Assembly: GCA_964385635.1 (NCBI GenBank)
Contig: CAYLPU010000009.1
Coordinates: 8,670-72,669 of the forward strand
DNA: 64,000 nt
Reading direction: 5' to 3'
Origin: CAYLPU01 sp964385635
GTDB lineage: Bacteria; Chloroflexota; Anaerolineae; B4-G1
Shown: positions 44,901 to 51,979 of the stretch, piece by piece
Position numbering within the stretch: the first letter of the stretch is position 1
Layout: each line of letters begins with the position of its first letter
Translations under genes and position numbers: made by a program
Notes under the pieces: generated by a model
Seen by the model: only the letters and a program-made list of their open reading frames with translations
Told to the model about the DNA's origin: nothing
The model's database searches: none

Positions 44901-45455
44901 TATCTCTACGCCAGCGACTTTGAGCGTGCCCAGGAAAAGGTTTCCCACTCGCTGGAAATGGACGCCGATTTCGATCAGTCCTGGATGGTTCAGGCCGATC
45001 TCTACATGAATCAGAATCTACTCACGGAGGCCATCGCAGCCTACGAGCGGGCGGTGGAGATCAACCCGCGCCTGACCGATGCCTGGCTCCGCATAGGGGA
45101 CATCCATCTGAACCAGAACCAGTTGGAGGACGCAGCCACCGCCTACGAGCACGCGATCGAGTTGAGCCCCAACCGCACCCAAGTCTGGCGCGTGCTGGGC
45201 TCTGTCTACGCCCAGTTGGGCCGGGCAGGCGAGGCTGTCACTGCTCTCCAGCAAGCACTGGAACTGGCCCCCGAGGCTTCTGACGCCTGGGATACCCACC
45301 GTATGCTGGCCATCATCTACAATCAACTCGGCCAGAACGATATGGCGCTCTCCCACGCACAGACGGCGCTGCAGTTGGCGCCAGAAGATCAGCAGCCTGG
45401 CTTGCAGGAGTTGACGGCACAATTGCAGCCGTCGCCAGAAGGAGGACAACCGTGA
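41904..45455 (+). CDS. O-antigen ligase-like membrane protein with C-terminal TPR array
   Basis: 1183 residues. About residues 15-860 hold many hydrophobic helices with a Wzy_C/O-antigen-ligase region: VSSSMGNPIFVAAYLIMAAL and, in a large loop, YESRTASPDRSHNETMDSLV. A charged, proline-rich linker (about 625-665; KKRRKAPPPPPPAKSPLP) separates two membrane blocks and coincides with AGGAAGC-type tandem DNA. Residues 870-1180 are TPR units ending in a chain of NQNQLEDAATAYEHAIELSP-type repeats. It probably polymerises or transfers the glycan at the outer membrane face, with the TPRs organising partners. It mirrors the giant TPR protein at 17536. Confidence 0.78.
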   Translation: MNTNSTKLGVFCDKVLEIGWLLAVIITPLFFNVYSSRVFEPDKLTTLRTVAVIMSAVWLVKFIDERGSGRHEIGFTWHTPLVLPTLFTVAVYLLSTLLSVTPRVSLLGSYQRLQGTYTTLSYIVIFLIILQGLRTRAQLNRLITVIILNSLPVALYGLIQRNRLDPLPWGGDVTGRVSSSMGNPIFVAAYLIMAALLTLARIVDSFRSILTDEETVAADVPRAAAYIFIFLVQIIATWYSQSRGPLMGLLAGLGMWAFLGLLALQHAARQDQPLNPRDLLRDAGRGLAFGLGSLAAAGAAAALLYFIGQAIAGPGSSLPQSIAMIAAVLVLLGAWLAFIVNRQGWRWLWLSALAMVIPLAISFLLINPGGPFHERALNNRSLNRLARVLEHESGTGMVRSLIWEGALDLIMPHKPIRYPPTTAHPEGRPDAFNALRPLVGYGPESMYVAYNPFYPPLLGHYESRTASPDRSHNETMDSLVITGLLGLVAYIWLFGGVFYLGLHWLGFLPSDWRRTLFFALQAVGAVTAVAAVGSAIGPHFLGLAIPVGMASGLFLYLIVYGFSVYWDPEAAPKTHPHSILLIGIMSAVMAHFIEVNFGIAIASTRTTFWVYTGILVVTGMNLIHERETGPQGQGKKAGDTGSRKPGSKRHKKRRKAPPPPPPAKSPLPTWLWPILAEAIVGGFILGTLAFDFINNAERLSQPLAIIWRALTILPAQQNRASYGALMIFTLTWLISAVVFISEMAKSGAFRERTGDGIPAIALYLLISLTTGFGLALVLASRQGSLVSIQAQTIEDVIDIAKRVASLLTAYYGFIVVVLIGGGVALLLGEQRQPRQTPQPWSAIVLVVLIVLACATAVVTNLQPIQADIVYKQADPYDRGGQWLVAIEHYKHAIELTPKEDFYYLYLGRAYLEYASTLEDPTVRDVVLRETEQTLLEARDINPLNTDHSANLARMYRRWGEFAPDPETRQSLFQQSSDNYALATSLSPQNAILWNEWATLYLYASDFERAQEKVSHSLEMDADFDQSWMVQADLYMNQNLLTEAIAAYERAVEINPRLTDAWLRIGDIHLNQNQLEDAATAYEHAIELSPNRTQVWRVLGSVYAQLGRAGEAVTALQQALELAPEASDAWDTHRMLAIIYNQLGQNDMALSHAQTALQLAPEDQQPGLQELTAQLQPSPEGGQP

Positions 45456-46462
45456 CCGTCTACCTCCTCACCTTCGCTGGCGCGCTGGTGCTGGCCATTG
45501 GCGTCACGCCCGCGGCCCGCTGGCTGGCACCCCGGATAGGCGTGATAGACAGACCCGCCGCGCGTAAGATCCACCACCATCCCGTTCCCCGCATGGGAGG
45601 CGTGGCAATCTATCTAGCCGTCATCATCGCGGCCTTTTTCCTGGGAGAGCGCTACAATTTCACCCAGTTCGGGAGCATCCTCGTTGGCGCTACAGGTGTC
45701 TCCTTTATGGGACTGGTAGACGACCGATGGGGCTTGCGCCCGCTGATCAAAATGCTCGGCCAGACCCTGGCAGCGCTGTTGCTCTACGCGAGTGGCATCT
45801 ACGTCGGCACCTTCCACGACCCCATCCTGAACCTGATCACGACAGTGTTGTGGGTTGGATACATCACCAACGCAGTCAACTTCCTCGATAACATGGATGG
45901 ACTGGCCGGCGGTATCTCAGCCATCGCGGCCATCTTCTTCGCCCTGATGTGCTCCTTCAGCGGGCAGTATCTGGTCGGCGCCCTATCCATCACCGTGTTG
46001 GGGGCCTGTCTGGGCTTCTTGCTCTACAACCTTAACCCGGCCAGCATCTTCATGGGAGACTCAGGGGCTCTGTTTCTTGGCTTCATACTGGCCGCCATCG
46101 GCATCAAACTACGCTTCCCAGATAATGTCACCTTCGTCACCTGGATGGTGCCGGTGCTGGTGATGGGGCTGCCCATCTTTGACACCACGATGGTCATCGT
46201 CTCACGCTTGCGGCGACACCTGAACCCAGCCACCACACCAGGCCGAGACCACATCTCGCACCGATTAGTGGCGGCAGGGATGACCCAACGCGAGGCGGTC
46301 CTGACCCTCTACATCGTCTCCTTCATTCTGGGTCTGCTGGCCACTTTCGTCACCCAGGCTTCTGTCCCAGAGGGATATATCGTTGGTGGCCTTGTCGCCC
46401 TGGTGGGTCTGTACAGCCTGTGGCGCGTGGAGCGCCCCCCATTCTTCAGAAATAGGGGGTAG
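45452..46462 (+). CDS. wecA: WecA/TagO/MraY-family sugar-1-phosphate transferase
   Basis: 336 residues starting at a GTG that overlaps the ligase stop. The diagnostic blocks are all present: HHHPVPRMGGVAIYLAV, VDDRWGLRPLIKMLGQ, NAVNFLDNMDGLAGG, GDSGALFLGF and RDHISHRLV. About ten membrane helices are visible. The enzyme moves GlcNAc- or related sugar-1-phosphate from UDP-sugar to undecaprenyl phosphate, starting the EPS lipid-linked unit. The last codons run into a GGGAGTA tandem repeat. Confidence 0.92.
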   Translation: MTVYLLTFAGALVLAIGVTPAARWLAPRIGVIDRPAARKIHHHPVPRMGGVAIYLAVIIAAFFLGERYNFTQFGSILVGATGVSFMGLVDDRWGLRPLIKMLGQTLAALLLYASGIYVGTFHDPILNLITTVLWVGYITNAVNFLDNMDGLAGGISAIAAIFFALMCSFSGQYLVGALSITVLGACLGFLLYNLNPASIFMGDSGALFLGFILAAIGIKLRFPDNVTFVTWMVPVLVMGLPIFDTTMVIVSRLRRHLNPATTPGRDHISHRLVAAGMTQREAVLTLYIVSFILGLLATFVTQASVPEGYIVGGLVALVGLYSLWRVERPPFFRNRG

Positions 46463-46490
46463 GGAGTAGGGAGTAGGGAGTAGGAACTCA
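46455..46490. repeat. GGGAGTA short tandem repeat
   Basis: Four to five adjacent GTAGGGA/GGGAGTA units run across the wecA-like stop codon into the 71-bp gap before the dehydrogenase gene. Confidence 0.7.
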
Positions 46491-46533
46491 ACTCCAAACT
46501 CGAAACCCCAAACCCGAATATCTGGATGTCACA

Positions 46534-47940
46534 ATGTCCCCTTTGCAAGATAAGATCGCCAACCGCACCGCTCACGTAGCGGTCATCGGGCTGGGGTACG
46601 TCGGCCTACCGCTGGCGACAGCGTTCGCCAAAGCCGGCTTCCGCGTCACCGGCGTAGATGTAGACAAGCACAAGGTGGACTCCATCGCCGTTGGCCAGAG
46701 TTACATCCCCGATGTCCCTGACGACGAACTGGGCCCTCACGTCCAGTCGGGCCTCCTCACGGCCACGTCAGATTACGACGTGCTAAGCGAGGCGGATGCC
46801 ATATTCATCTGCGTTCCTACCCCCTACGACGCTCAACGTGCCCCTGACCTTTCCTACATCCAGGCCGCCAGTTATGGTATCCGGCCACGCATGAGGACCG
46901 GCCAACTGATTGTCCTACAGAGCACGACCTATCCGGGCACGACAGAGGAAATTGTCCAACTGATTCTGGAGAAAAGTGGACTCAAGGCCGGCGTAGATTT
47001 CTACCTGGCCTTCTCTCCTGAGCGCATTGATCCCGGCAACAAGCAGTGGTCGGCCTATAACACGCCTAAGGTGGTGGGCGGCATCACGCCGGAATGTACC
47101 CGGCTGGCGTGCGATCTCCTAAGCCAGATGGGCGCGCTGGTGCACTCCGTCTCTTCCCCCCGTGCCGCCGAGCTGACCAAACTGTTGGAAAACACCTTCC
47201 GCGCCGTCAACATCGCCCTGGTCAACGAATTGGCCCTGCTGACGGAGCGAATGGGCATTGACATCTGGGAAGTAATCGAGGCCGCCAAGACCAAACCTTT
47301 CGGCTTCATGCCCTTCTACCCTGGAGCCGGAGTGGGCGGGCACTGCATTCCCGTGGATCCCTACTATCTCTCCTGGAAAGCCCGCGAATACGATTACTAC
47401 ACCGAGTTTATCGAACTGGCCGGAGAGGTCAACCAGGCGATGCCTTATCACGTTGTGGACATGATATCTCAGGCTCTCTCCCTGCACAAAAAGCCACTGC
47501 ATGACGCGCGCGTGCTGGTACTGGGCGCCGCCTTCAAACCCGACATTGACGATGCCCGCAATTCTCCCACCGAACGGATCATCGAACTGCTGTTGAGCCG
47601 TGACGCTGTGGTGCGCTACCACGACCCATACGTGCCGTGCTTCCAGGTGGGCGACGACGTCTTCCACCGTGAGGCGATCATACTGGAATCGGTGCCGCTG
47701 ACAGAGGAGGAAATCGCCGCTGCCGATTGCGTCGTCATCGTCGTCGGTCACCGCAGCCTGGACTATGAACAGGTGGTAAAACACGCCAACCTGGTCGTAG
47801 ACACGTGCAACGCCACTGCCACTGTGTTTGGCCAAGAGGCTCCGCACGGCGCACAGATGCGACAGAAGGTCATGCGCCTGGGCACGCCGCTAGTCCCTTC
47901 CTCGGCCCCTCCCCGCGCCGGGGAGGGAAGGGAAGACTAG
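46534..47940 (+). CDS. UDP-N-acetylhexosamine 6-dehydrogenase (WecC/WbpA-like)
   Basis: 468 residues. VAVIGLGYVGLPLATAFAKA is the NAD-binding motif. FSPERIDPGNKQWSAYNTPK and GAGVGGHCIPVDPYYLSWKA (catalytic cysteine in GGHC, about residue 272) are conserved, and GAAFKPDIDDARNSPTERI is the C-terminal domain. The enzyme oxidises UDP-ManNAc or UDP-GlcNAc twice to the uronic acid. With WecB it would make UDP-ManNAcA. The last 17 residues are encoded by a palindromic repeat (47890-47940) and look foreign. Confidence 0.9.
   Translation: MSPLQDKIANRTAHVAVIGLGYVGLPLATAFAKAGFRVTGVDVDKHKVDSIAVGQSYIPDVPDDELGPHVQSGLLTATSDYDVLSEADAIFICVPTPYDAQRAPDLSYIQAASYGIRPRMRTGQLIVLQSTTYPGTTEEIVQLILEKSGLKAGVDFYLAFSPERIDPGNKQWSAYNTPKVVGGITPECTRLACDLLSQMGALVHSVSSPRAAELTKLLENTFRAVNIALVNELALLTERMGIDIWEVIEAAKTKPFGFMPFYPGAGVGGHCIPVDPYYLSWKAREYDYYTEFIELAGEVNQAMPYHVVDMISQALSLHKKPLHDARVLVLGAAFKPDIDDARNSPTERIIELLLSRDAVVRYHDPYVPCFQVGDDVFHREAIILESVPLTEEEIAAADCVVIVVGHRSLDYEQVVKHANLVVDTCNATATVFGQEAPHGAQMRQKVMRLGTPLVPSSAPPRAGEGRED
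47890..47940. repeat. Palindrome forming the 3' end of the dehydrogenase gene
   Basis: CCTCCCC/GGGGAGG (within 47907-47926) forms the core of a larger imperfect palindrome from CTAGTCCCTTC (47890) to GGAAGACTAG (47940), which includes the stop codon. Confidence 0.75.
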
Positions 47941-47948
47941 CCCGGGAT

Positions 47949-48560
47949 ATGCCTAAGCCGCCTTCGCACACCGACGACCAGGACGGAACGCCCGCCGCCC
48001 CTCCTCCTCCTCCACCCACCCGGCAGTTGAGGGTTGTCCAGATTCTCACAGTCATCGCGATACTCGCTGCCCTCGGCGCAACCCTTTACTTCCGGGACCG
48101 TCTTCAGGAACTGGAGCAATATGGCTATGCCGCCGTCTTCCTGGTGGGGCTGATCAGCAACGCGACGATCATCTTTCCTGTCCCCGGCCTGGCCGTCAGT
48201 TCGGTGATGGGCGGCGTTTTCAACCCATGGATCGTGGGCCTCGTCGGTGGTGTGGGTCAGGCCCTGGGGGAACTGACCGGCTACATGGCTGGCTATAGCG
48301 GGCAGACACTCGTGGATGGGAATCCTATCTACGACCGATTGACGCGCTGGATGCAGCGCTACGGCGCGCTGACGATTTTCGTGCTGGCCTTCATCCCCAA
48401 CCCAATCTTCGACCTGGGCGGCATAGCAGCGGGGACGCTGCGTTTCTCGCTGTGGAAGTTCCTGGTGAGTTGCACAGCCGGTAAGGTGGCAAAGAACATC
48501 ATCTTCGCACTGGCAGGCTACTATGGGATTGAGGCGGTGTTCAAACTGTTTGGCAATTGA
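47949..48560 (+). CDS. VTT/DedA-like membrane protein
   Basis: 203 residues. A proline-rich cytoplasmic N-terminus precedes a first helix (about 30-48). The VTT core shows IIFPVPGLAVSSVMGGVFNP, then QALGELTGYMAGYSG and FIPNPIFDLGGIAAGTLRFS. VTT/DedA proteins are lipid scramblases or undecaprenyl-phosphate transporters at the inner membrane. Recycling the EPS carrier lipid is an attractive but unproven role. Its stop codon overlaps the -35 box of the valS promoter. Confidence 0.82.
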   Translation: MPKPPSHTDDQDGTPAAPPPPPPTRQLRVVQILTVIAILAALGATLYFRDRLQELEQYGYAAVFLVGLISNATIIFPVPGLAVSSVMGGVFNPWIVGLVGGVGQALGELTGYMAGYSGQTLVDGNPIYDRLTRWMQRYGALTIFVLAFIPNPIFDLGGIAAGTLRFSLWKFLVSCTAGKVAKNIIFALAGYYGIEAVFKLFGN

Positions 48561-48585
48561 CGGCAACGTAAGCACGTGGTATAAT
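48557..48585 (+). promoter_or_regulatory. Promoter of valS
   Basis: TTGACG (48557-48562) and TATAAT (48580-48585) with a 17-nt spacer are close to the consensus. This starts the T-box leader of about 420 nt. Confidence 0.8.
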
Positions 48586-48591
48586 TCAATC

Positions 48592-48990
48592 ATAAGAACC
48601 ATTCAGTAAAAGACGGCGAACAGGAAGAGTAGGCGAGAACAGCCCTGGCGAACCGTTTTCGTCATAGAAACGGGAAGAGAAGAGGGTCATCGGCTGCAAG
48701 CCCTCGCAGCGCTCACCGCTGAAGGTCGCCTGGGAGTCGAGAGGCTGAACCGGGCCAGCAGATACTTTACCCCTGAGACGCCCCCAATACGGGGGCTGGG
48801 GGTTTCTTTGAATAGAGGTTTCTTCGGATAAGTCTCTCCGGGTTCGCCCGTTACAGCGAGAGCCCTTGTTGGAGGGCTACAGAGTGCAACGACAGAATCC
48901 GTTGATGTCCTGAAATCCGAGTTCTGCCGCTGAACCAGGGTGGTACCACGGAAGGTCGCCCCTTTCGTCCTTGGACGAGGGGGTTTTTTG
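48592..48990 (+). promoter_or_regulatory. T-box riboswitch leader, probably valine-specific
   Basis: The T-box sequence AGGGTGGTACCACG is at 48937-48950, directly before a rho-independent terminator. Stem I features include an AGTA (48629-48632 region, in GAAGAGTAGGCGA) whose AGGCGA pairs with TCGCCT (48726-48731). GTC at 48736-48738 follows as the best candidate for the valine specifier codon. Uncharged tRNA-Val would pair with the T-box and prevent termination, switching on valS. T-box and gene identity are clear; the specifier position is inferred. Confidence 0.88.
48957..48989 (+). terminator. T-box-controlled terminator before valS
   Basis: CCCCTTTCGTCC and GGACGAGGGGG form a strong hairpin (loop TT) followed by TTTTTT. 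The antiterminator built on the T-box sequence competes with it. Confidence 0.85.
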
Positions 48991-49012
48991 CATGGCAAGA
49001 AGGAGGAGAACG

Positions 49013-51811
49013 ATGACTGACAAACTTTCCAAAACCTACAACCCCAAAGAGCACGAGGAGCGGATCTACCAGTGGTGGGAAGAGCAGGGCTATTTCCGCC
49101 CCGAGAAACAGGTCGAACTGGGCCTGGCCTACGAGGATGGCCTACGCTGGTGCATCACCATGCCGCCGCCCAACGTCACCGGTGTCCTGCACCTGGGCCA
49201 CGCCATGGTCGCCGCCGTCGAAGACCTGATGACGCGCTACTATCGCATGCGTGGCTTCGAGACCCTCTTCCTGCCTGGCTCCGACCACGCGGGCATCGCC
49301 ACCCAGAACGTCGTCGAACGGGAACTGGCCAAGGAGGGGGTCACCCGCCACGACCTGGGGCGCGAGAAGTTCGTGAGGCGCGTCTGGGAGTGGAAGGAGG
49401 TCTACCACCGCCGCATCACCGACCAGACCAAGCGGCTGGGCGTCTCGTGCGATTGGACGCGGGAGCGCTTCACCCTCGACGAGGGGCTGAGCCACGCCGT
49501 GCGCACCGCTTTCGTGCGCCTCTACGAGAAGGGCCTCATCTACCGAGGCACCTACCTGGTCAACTGGTGCCCCCGCTGCGAATCCGCCATCTCCGACCTG
49601 GAGGTGATCCCCGAAGAGCGCGCTAGTCACCTCTGGCACATCCGCTACCCGATCATAAACAACGATTGGGATGGGCCAGCCCCCCCTCAATCCCCCCCAT
49701 GGGGGGGGAAGTCCCCATGGAAATGGGGCAGTGGCAAGTGGGCTGAAGGCGCGACGGCGTTCATCGAGATGGCGACCACCCGCCCGGAGACCATCCTGGG
49801 CGATACCGCCGTCGCCGTTCATCCCGACGACCCCCGCTGGCAGCATCTGATCGGCAAGACCGCCGTCCTGCCGGCCATCGGTCGCCACATCCCTATCATC
49901 GCGGACGAGGTGGTGGACCCGGAGTTCGGCACTGGCGCGGTGAAGGTCACTCCCGCGCACGACCCCACCGACAACGAAATCGGTATCCGCCACGGCCTGG
50001 AGGTCCCCAATGTGATGACCGACACAGCACAGATGAACGAGTTGGCCGGCCCCTACGCCGGTCAGAATCGTTTCGAGTGCCGTGATAACATCGTCGCCGA
50101 CTTCGAGAGGGAAGGGTTACTCGTCAAAATCGAGCCCTACTTCCACGCCGTGGGCACCTGCGAGCGCTGCCATACTGACATCGAGCCGCGCATTTCTACC
50201 CAGTGGTTCGTCAAGACGAAGCCGCTGGCCGAGGCGGCTATGCAGGCCGTGCGCGACGGGCGCACCGCCATCATCCCGGAGCGGGAGGAGCGACGCTTCT
50301 TCCACTGGATGGAGAACATCCGCGACTGGTGTATCAGCCGCCAACTCTGGTGGGGCCACCGCATCCCGGTCTGGTACTGCGACCACTGTGGCGAGCGGAC
50401 CTGCGAGATGACCGATCCCATCGCGTGTGCTCATTGCAGCAGCACAAACATCCACCAGGACGAGGACGTGCTGGACACCTGGTTCTCCTCCGGCCTGTGG
50501 CCCTTCTCCACTCTAGGCTGGCCTGATACTGACGCACCCGACTACCGCCGCTACTACCCCACCGATGTGCGTGAAACCGCCTACGAGATACTATTCTTCT
50601 GGGTGGCGCGAGAGATGATGCTGGGCATCGAATTGACCGGTCGGACCCCCTACGCCACCGTCTATTTGCACGGCCTGGTGCGCAACGAGGAGGGCAGAAA
50701 AATCAGCAAGTCAATGGAGAATATTGATGAGTACGACCCGCTGAACATCATCGAAGTATACGGCTGCGATGCGCTTCGCTATACCCAACTGACCAGTTCC
50801 ACGCCGGGCCTGGACATGAGCCTCGATCCGCGCCGTCTAGAAGCAGCCCGCAACTTCGCCAACAAGATATGGCAGGCGGCACGGTTCGTCCTTTCGAATC
50901 TGGATACTGGATACTCAATGCTGGATATTGACCAATCTCTAATCTCCAATCTACAGCTTCCCGACCGGTGGATTCTCTCGCGCCTGAACCGCCTCATCCA
51001 GAGCGTGACTCGTCTTTTCGAGAGCCACCAGTACGGCGAGGCTGGCCGGCAGATCCACGACTTCCTGTGGGGGGAGTACTGCGACTGGTATATCGAGGCC
51101 GGCAAGGTGCGGTTCTACGACGAGAGAGCGGACAAGGCTGTCCTGCGGGCCGTCCTGCTTCACGTGCTGGAGACAGCACTGCGGCTGTTGCATCCCTTCA
51201 TGCCCTTCGTCACCGAGGCCATCTGGCAGACGCTGCCCCAACACCCACTCTCTCCCCCCCCAATGGGGGGGGAAGGGGGGGGGAAGGCACTGATAACGGC
51301 CCGCTGGCCAGAGCCGGACGCCGCCTTCCTGGACGAGGAGGCCGAGGAGCAGATGGATTTGACGATGGCGCTTGTCCGGTCCATCCGCAACCGGCGGGCC
51401 GAGTACGACGTCACCCCTGGCAAGCGCATCCCGGCCCTGATCGCCGCCGGTGGCGCCACCCAGTTGCTAGACGAACAACGCGCTGTGCTGTGCGTCCTGG
51501 CCAAACTCGACCCCGACCAACTGACCATCCAACCAACTATCCAACCACCCGACCAGGCAGCGACCATCATCGTCGGTGAGACCGTCTGCTACCTGCCGCT
51601 AGCCGCGCTGGTGGACCTGGAAGCAGAACAGGAGCGGTTGTCAAAGAAGTTGGCCAAGATTGAGGACCGCATCGCCCGAAGCCAGGCATTGCTGGCGGGG
51701 GAGTTTGCACAGAGGGCCCCTGCGCACGTCGTCCAGCGCGAGCGGGACAAACTGGCTGATCTGCAAACCGAACAGGCGAAACTGAAGGAGCGGCTGGCAG
51801 CGTTGGGATAG
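49013..51811 (+). CDS. valS: Valyl-tRNA synthetase
   Basis: 932 residues from the ATG after AAGGAGGAGA. The HIGH motif is in PPPNVTGVLHLGHAMVAAVE (about residue 55) and the KMSKS motif is KISKSMENIDEYDP (about 564). TTRPETILGDTAVAVHP belongs to the editing domain, and the C-terminal coiled coil (about 870-932) is present. The enzyme charges tRNA-Val and edits threonine. Low-complexity stretches at 49676-49735, 50900-50945, 51245-51285 and about 51525-51560 interrupt conserved regions in frame. They look like intergenic repeats, two of them C/G palindromes. Confidence 0.95.
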   Translation: MTDKLSKTYNPKEHEERIYQWWEEQGYFRPEKQVELGLAYEDGLRWCITMPPPNVTGVLHLGHAMVAAVEDLMTRYYRMRGFETLFLPGSDHAGIATQNVVERELAKEGVTRHDLGREKFVRRVWEWKEVYHRRITDQTKRLGVSCDWTRERFTLDEGLSHAVRTAFVRLYEKGLIYRGTYLVNWCPRCESAISDLEVIPEERASHLWHIRYPIINNDWDGPAPPQSPPWGGKSPWKWGSGKWAEGATAFIEMATTRPETILGDTAVAVHPDDPRWQHLIGKTAVLPAIGRHIPIIADEVVDPEFGTGAVKVTPAHDPTDNEIGIRHGLEVPNVMTDTAQMNELAGPYAGQNRFECRDNIVADFEREGLLVKIEPYFHAVGTCERCHTDIEPRISTQWFVKTKPLAEAAMQAVRDGRTAIIPEREERRFFHWMENIRDWCISRQLWWGHRIPVWYCDHCGERTCEMTDPIACAHCSSTNIHQDEDVLDTWFSSGLWPFSTLGWPDTDAPDYRRYYPTDVRETAYEILFFWVAREMMLGIELTGRTPYATVYLHGLVRNEEGRKISKSMENIDEYDPLNIIEVYGCDALRYTQLTSSTPGLDMSLDPRRLEAARNFANKIWQAARFVLSNLDTGYSMLDIDQSLISNLQLPDRWILSRLNRLIQSVTRLFESHQYGEAGRQIHDFLWGEYCDWYIEAGKVRFYDERADKAVLRAVLLHVLETALRLLHPFMPFVTEAIWQTLPQHPLSPPPMGGEGGGKALITARWPEPDAAFLDEEAEEQMDLTMALVRSIRNRRAEYDVTPGKRIPALIAAGGATQLLDEQRAVLCVLAKLDPDQLTIQPTIQPPDQAATIIVGETVCYLPLAALVDLEAEQERLSKKLAKIEDRIARSQALLAGEFAQRAPAHVVQRERDKLADLQTEQAKLKERLAALG
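49692..49707. repeat. CCCCCCCATGGGGGGG palindrome inside valS
   Basis: This perfect palindrome lies in an insert (about 49676-49735) in the editing-domain region. A similar C-run/AAT/G-run palindrome recurs at about 51254-51272 in the same gene, and a related one is in the first hdrA gene near 61380. Confidence 0.75.
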
Positions 51812-51845
51812 GCCGGCCGATTCCCCCTGATAGCGCGAAAAGCCA

Positions 51846-51880
51846 AAGACTTCCGAAGTCCGGCAGACTTCGGAAGTCTT
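51846..51880. repeat. Perfect 15-bp palindrome after valS
   Basis: AAGACTTCCGAAGTC (51846-51860) and GACTTCGGAAGTCTT (51866-51880) flank a 5-nt loop. It ends in TCTTATG, so at best it is a weak terminator. Its composition suggests a dispersed repeat that could also stop transcription from valS. Confidence 0.75.
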
Positions 51881-51907
51881 ATGTCCGGTTCACAACACCA
51901 TTTATGT

Positions 51908-51936
51908 TTGGTCCATGACAGTAGTTGTGGTATAGT
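51908..51936 (+). promoter_or_regulatory. Promoter of the carboxyltransferase operon
   Basis: TTGGTC (51908-51913) and TATAGT (51931-51936) are 17 nt apart, about 44 nt upstream of the ATG at 51980. Confidence 0.55.
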
Positions 51937-51979
51937 ATAGGGGTCAGCGAAACCCACAAATCACGAACGGAGGCCAACT

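Noticed and set aside
51846..51880. Intrinsic terminator for valS
   Set aside because: The palindrome is perfect but lacks a T-run, and it looks like a dispersed repeat; it was kept as a repeat only.
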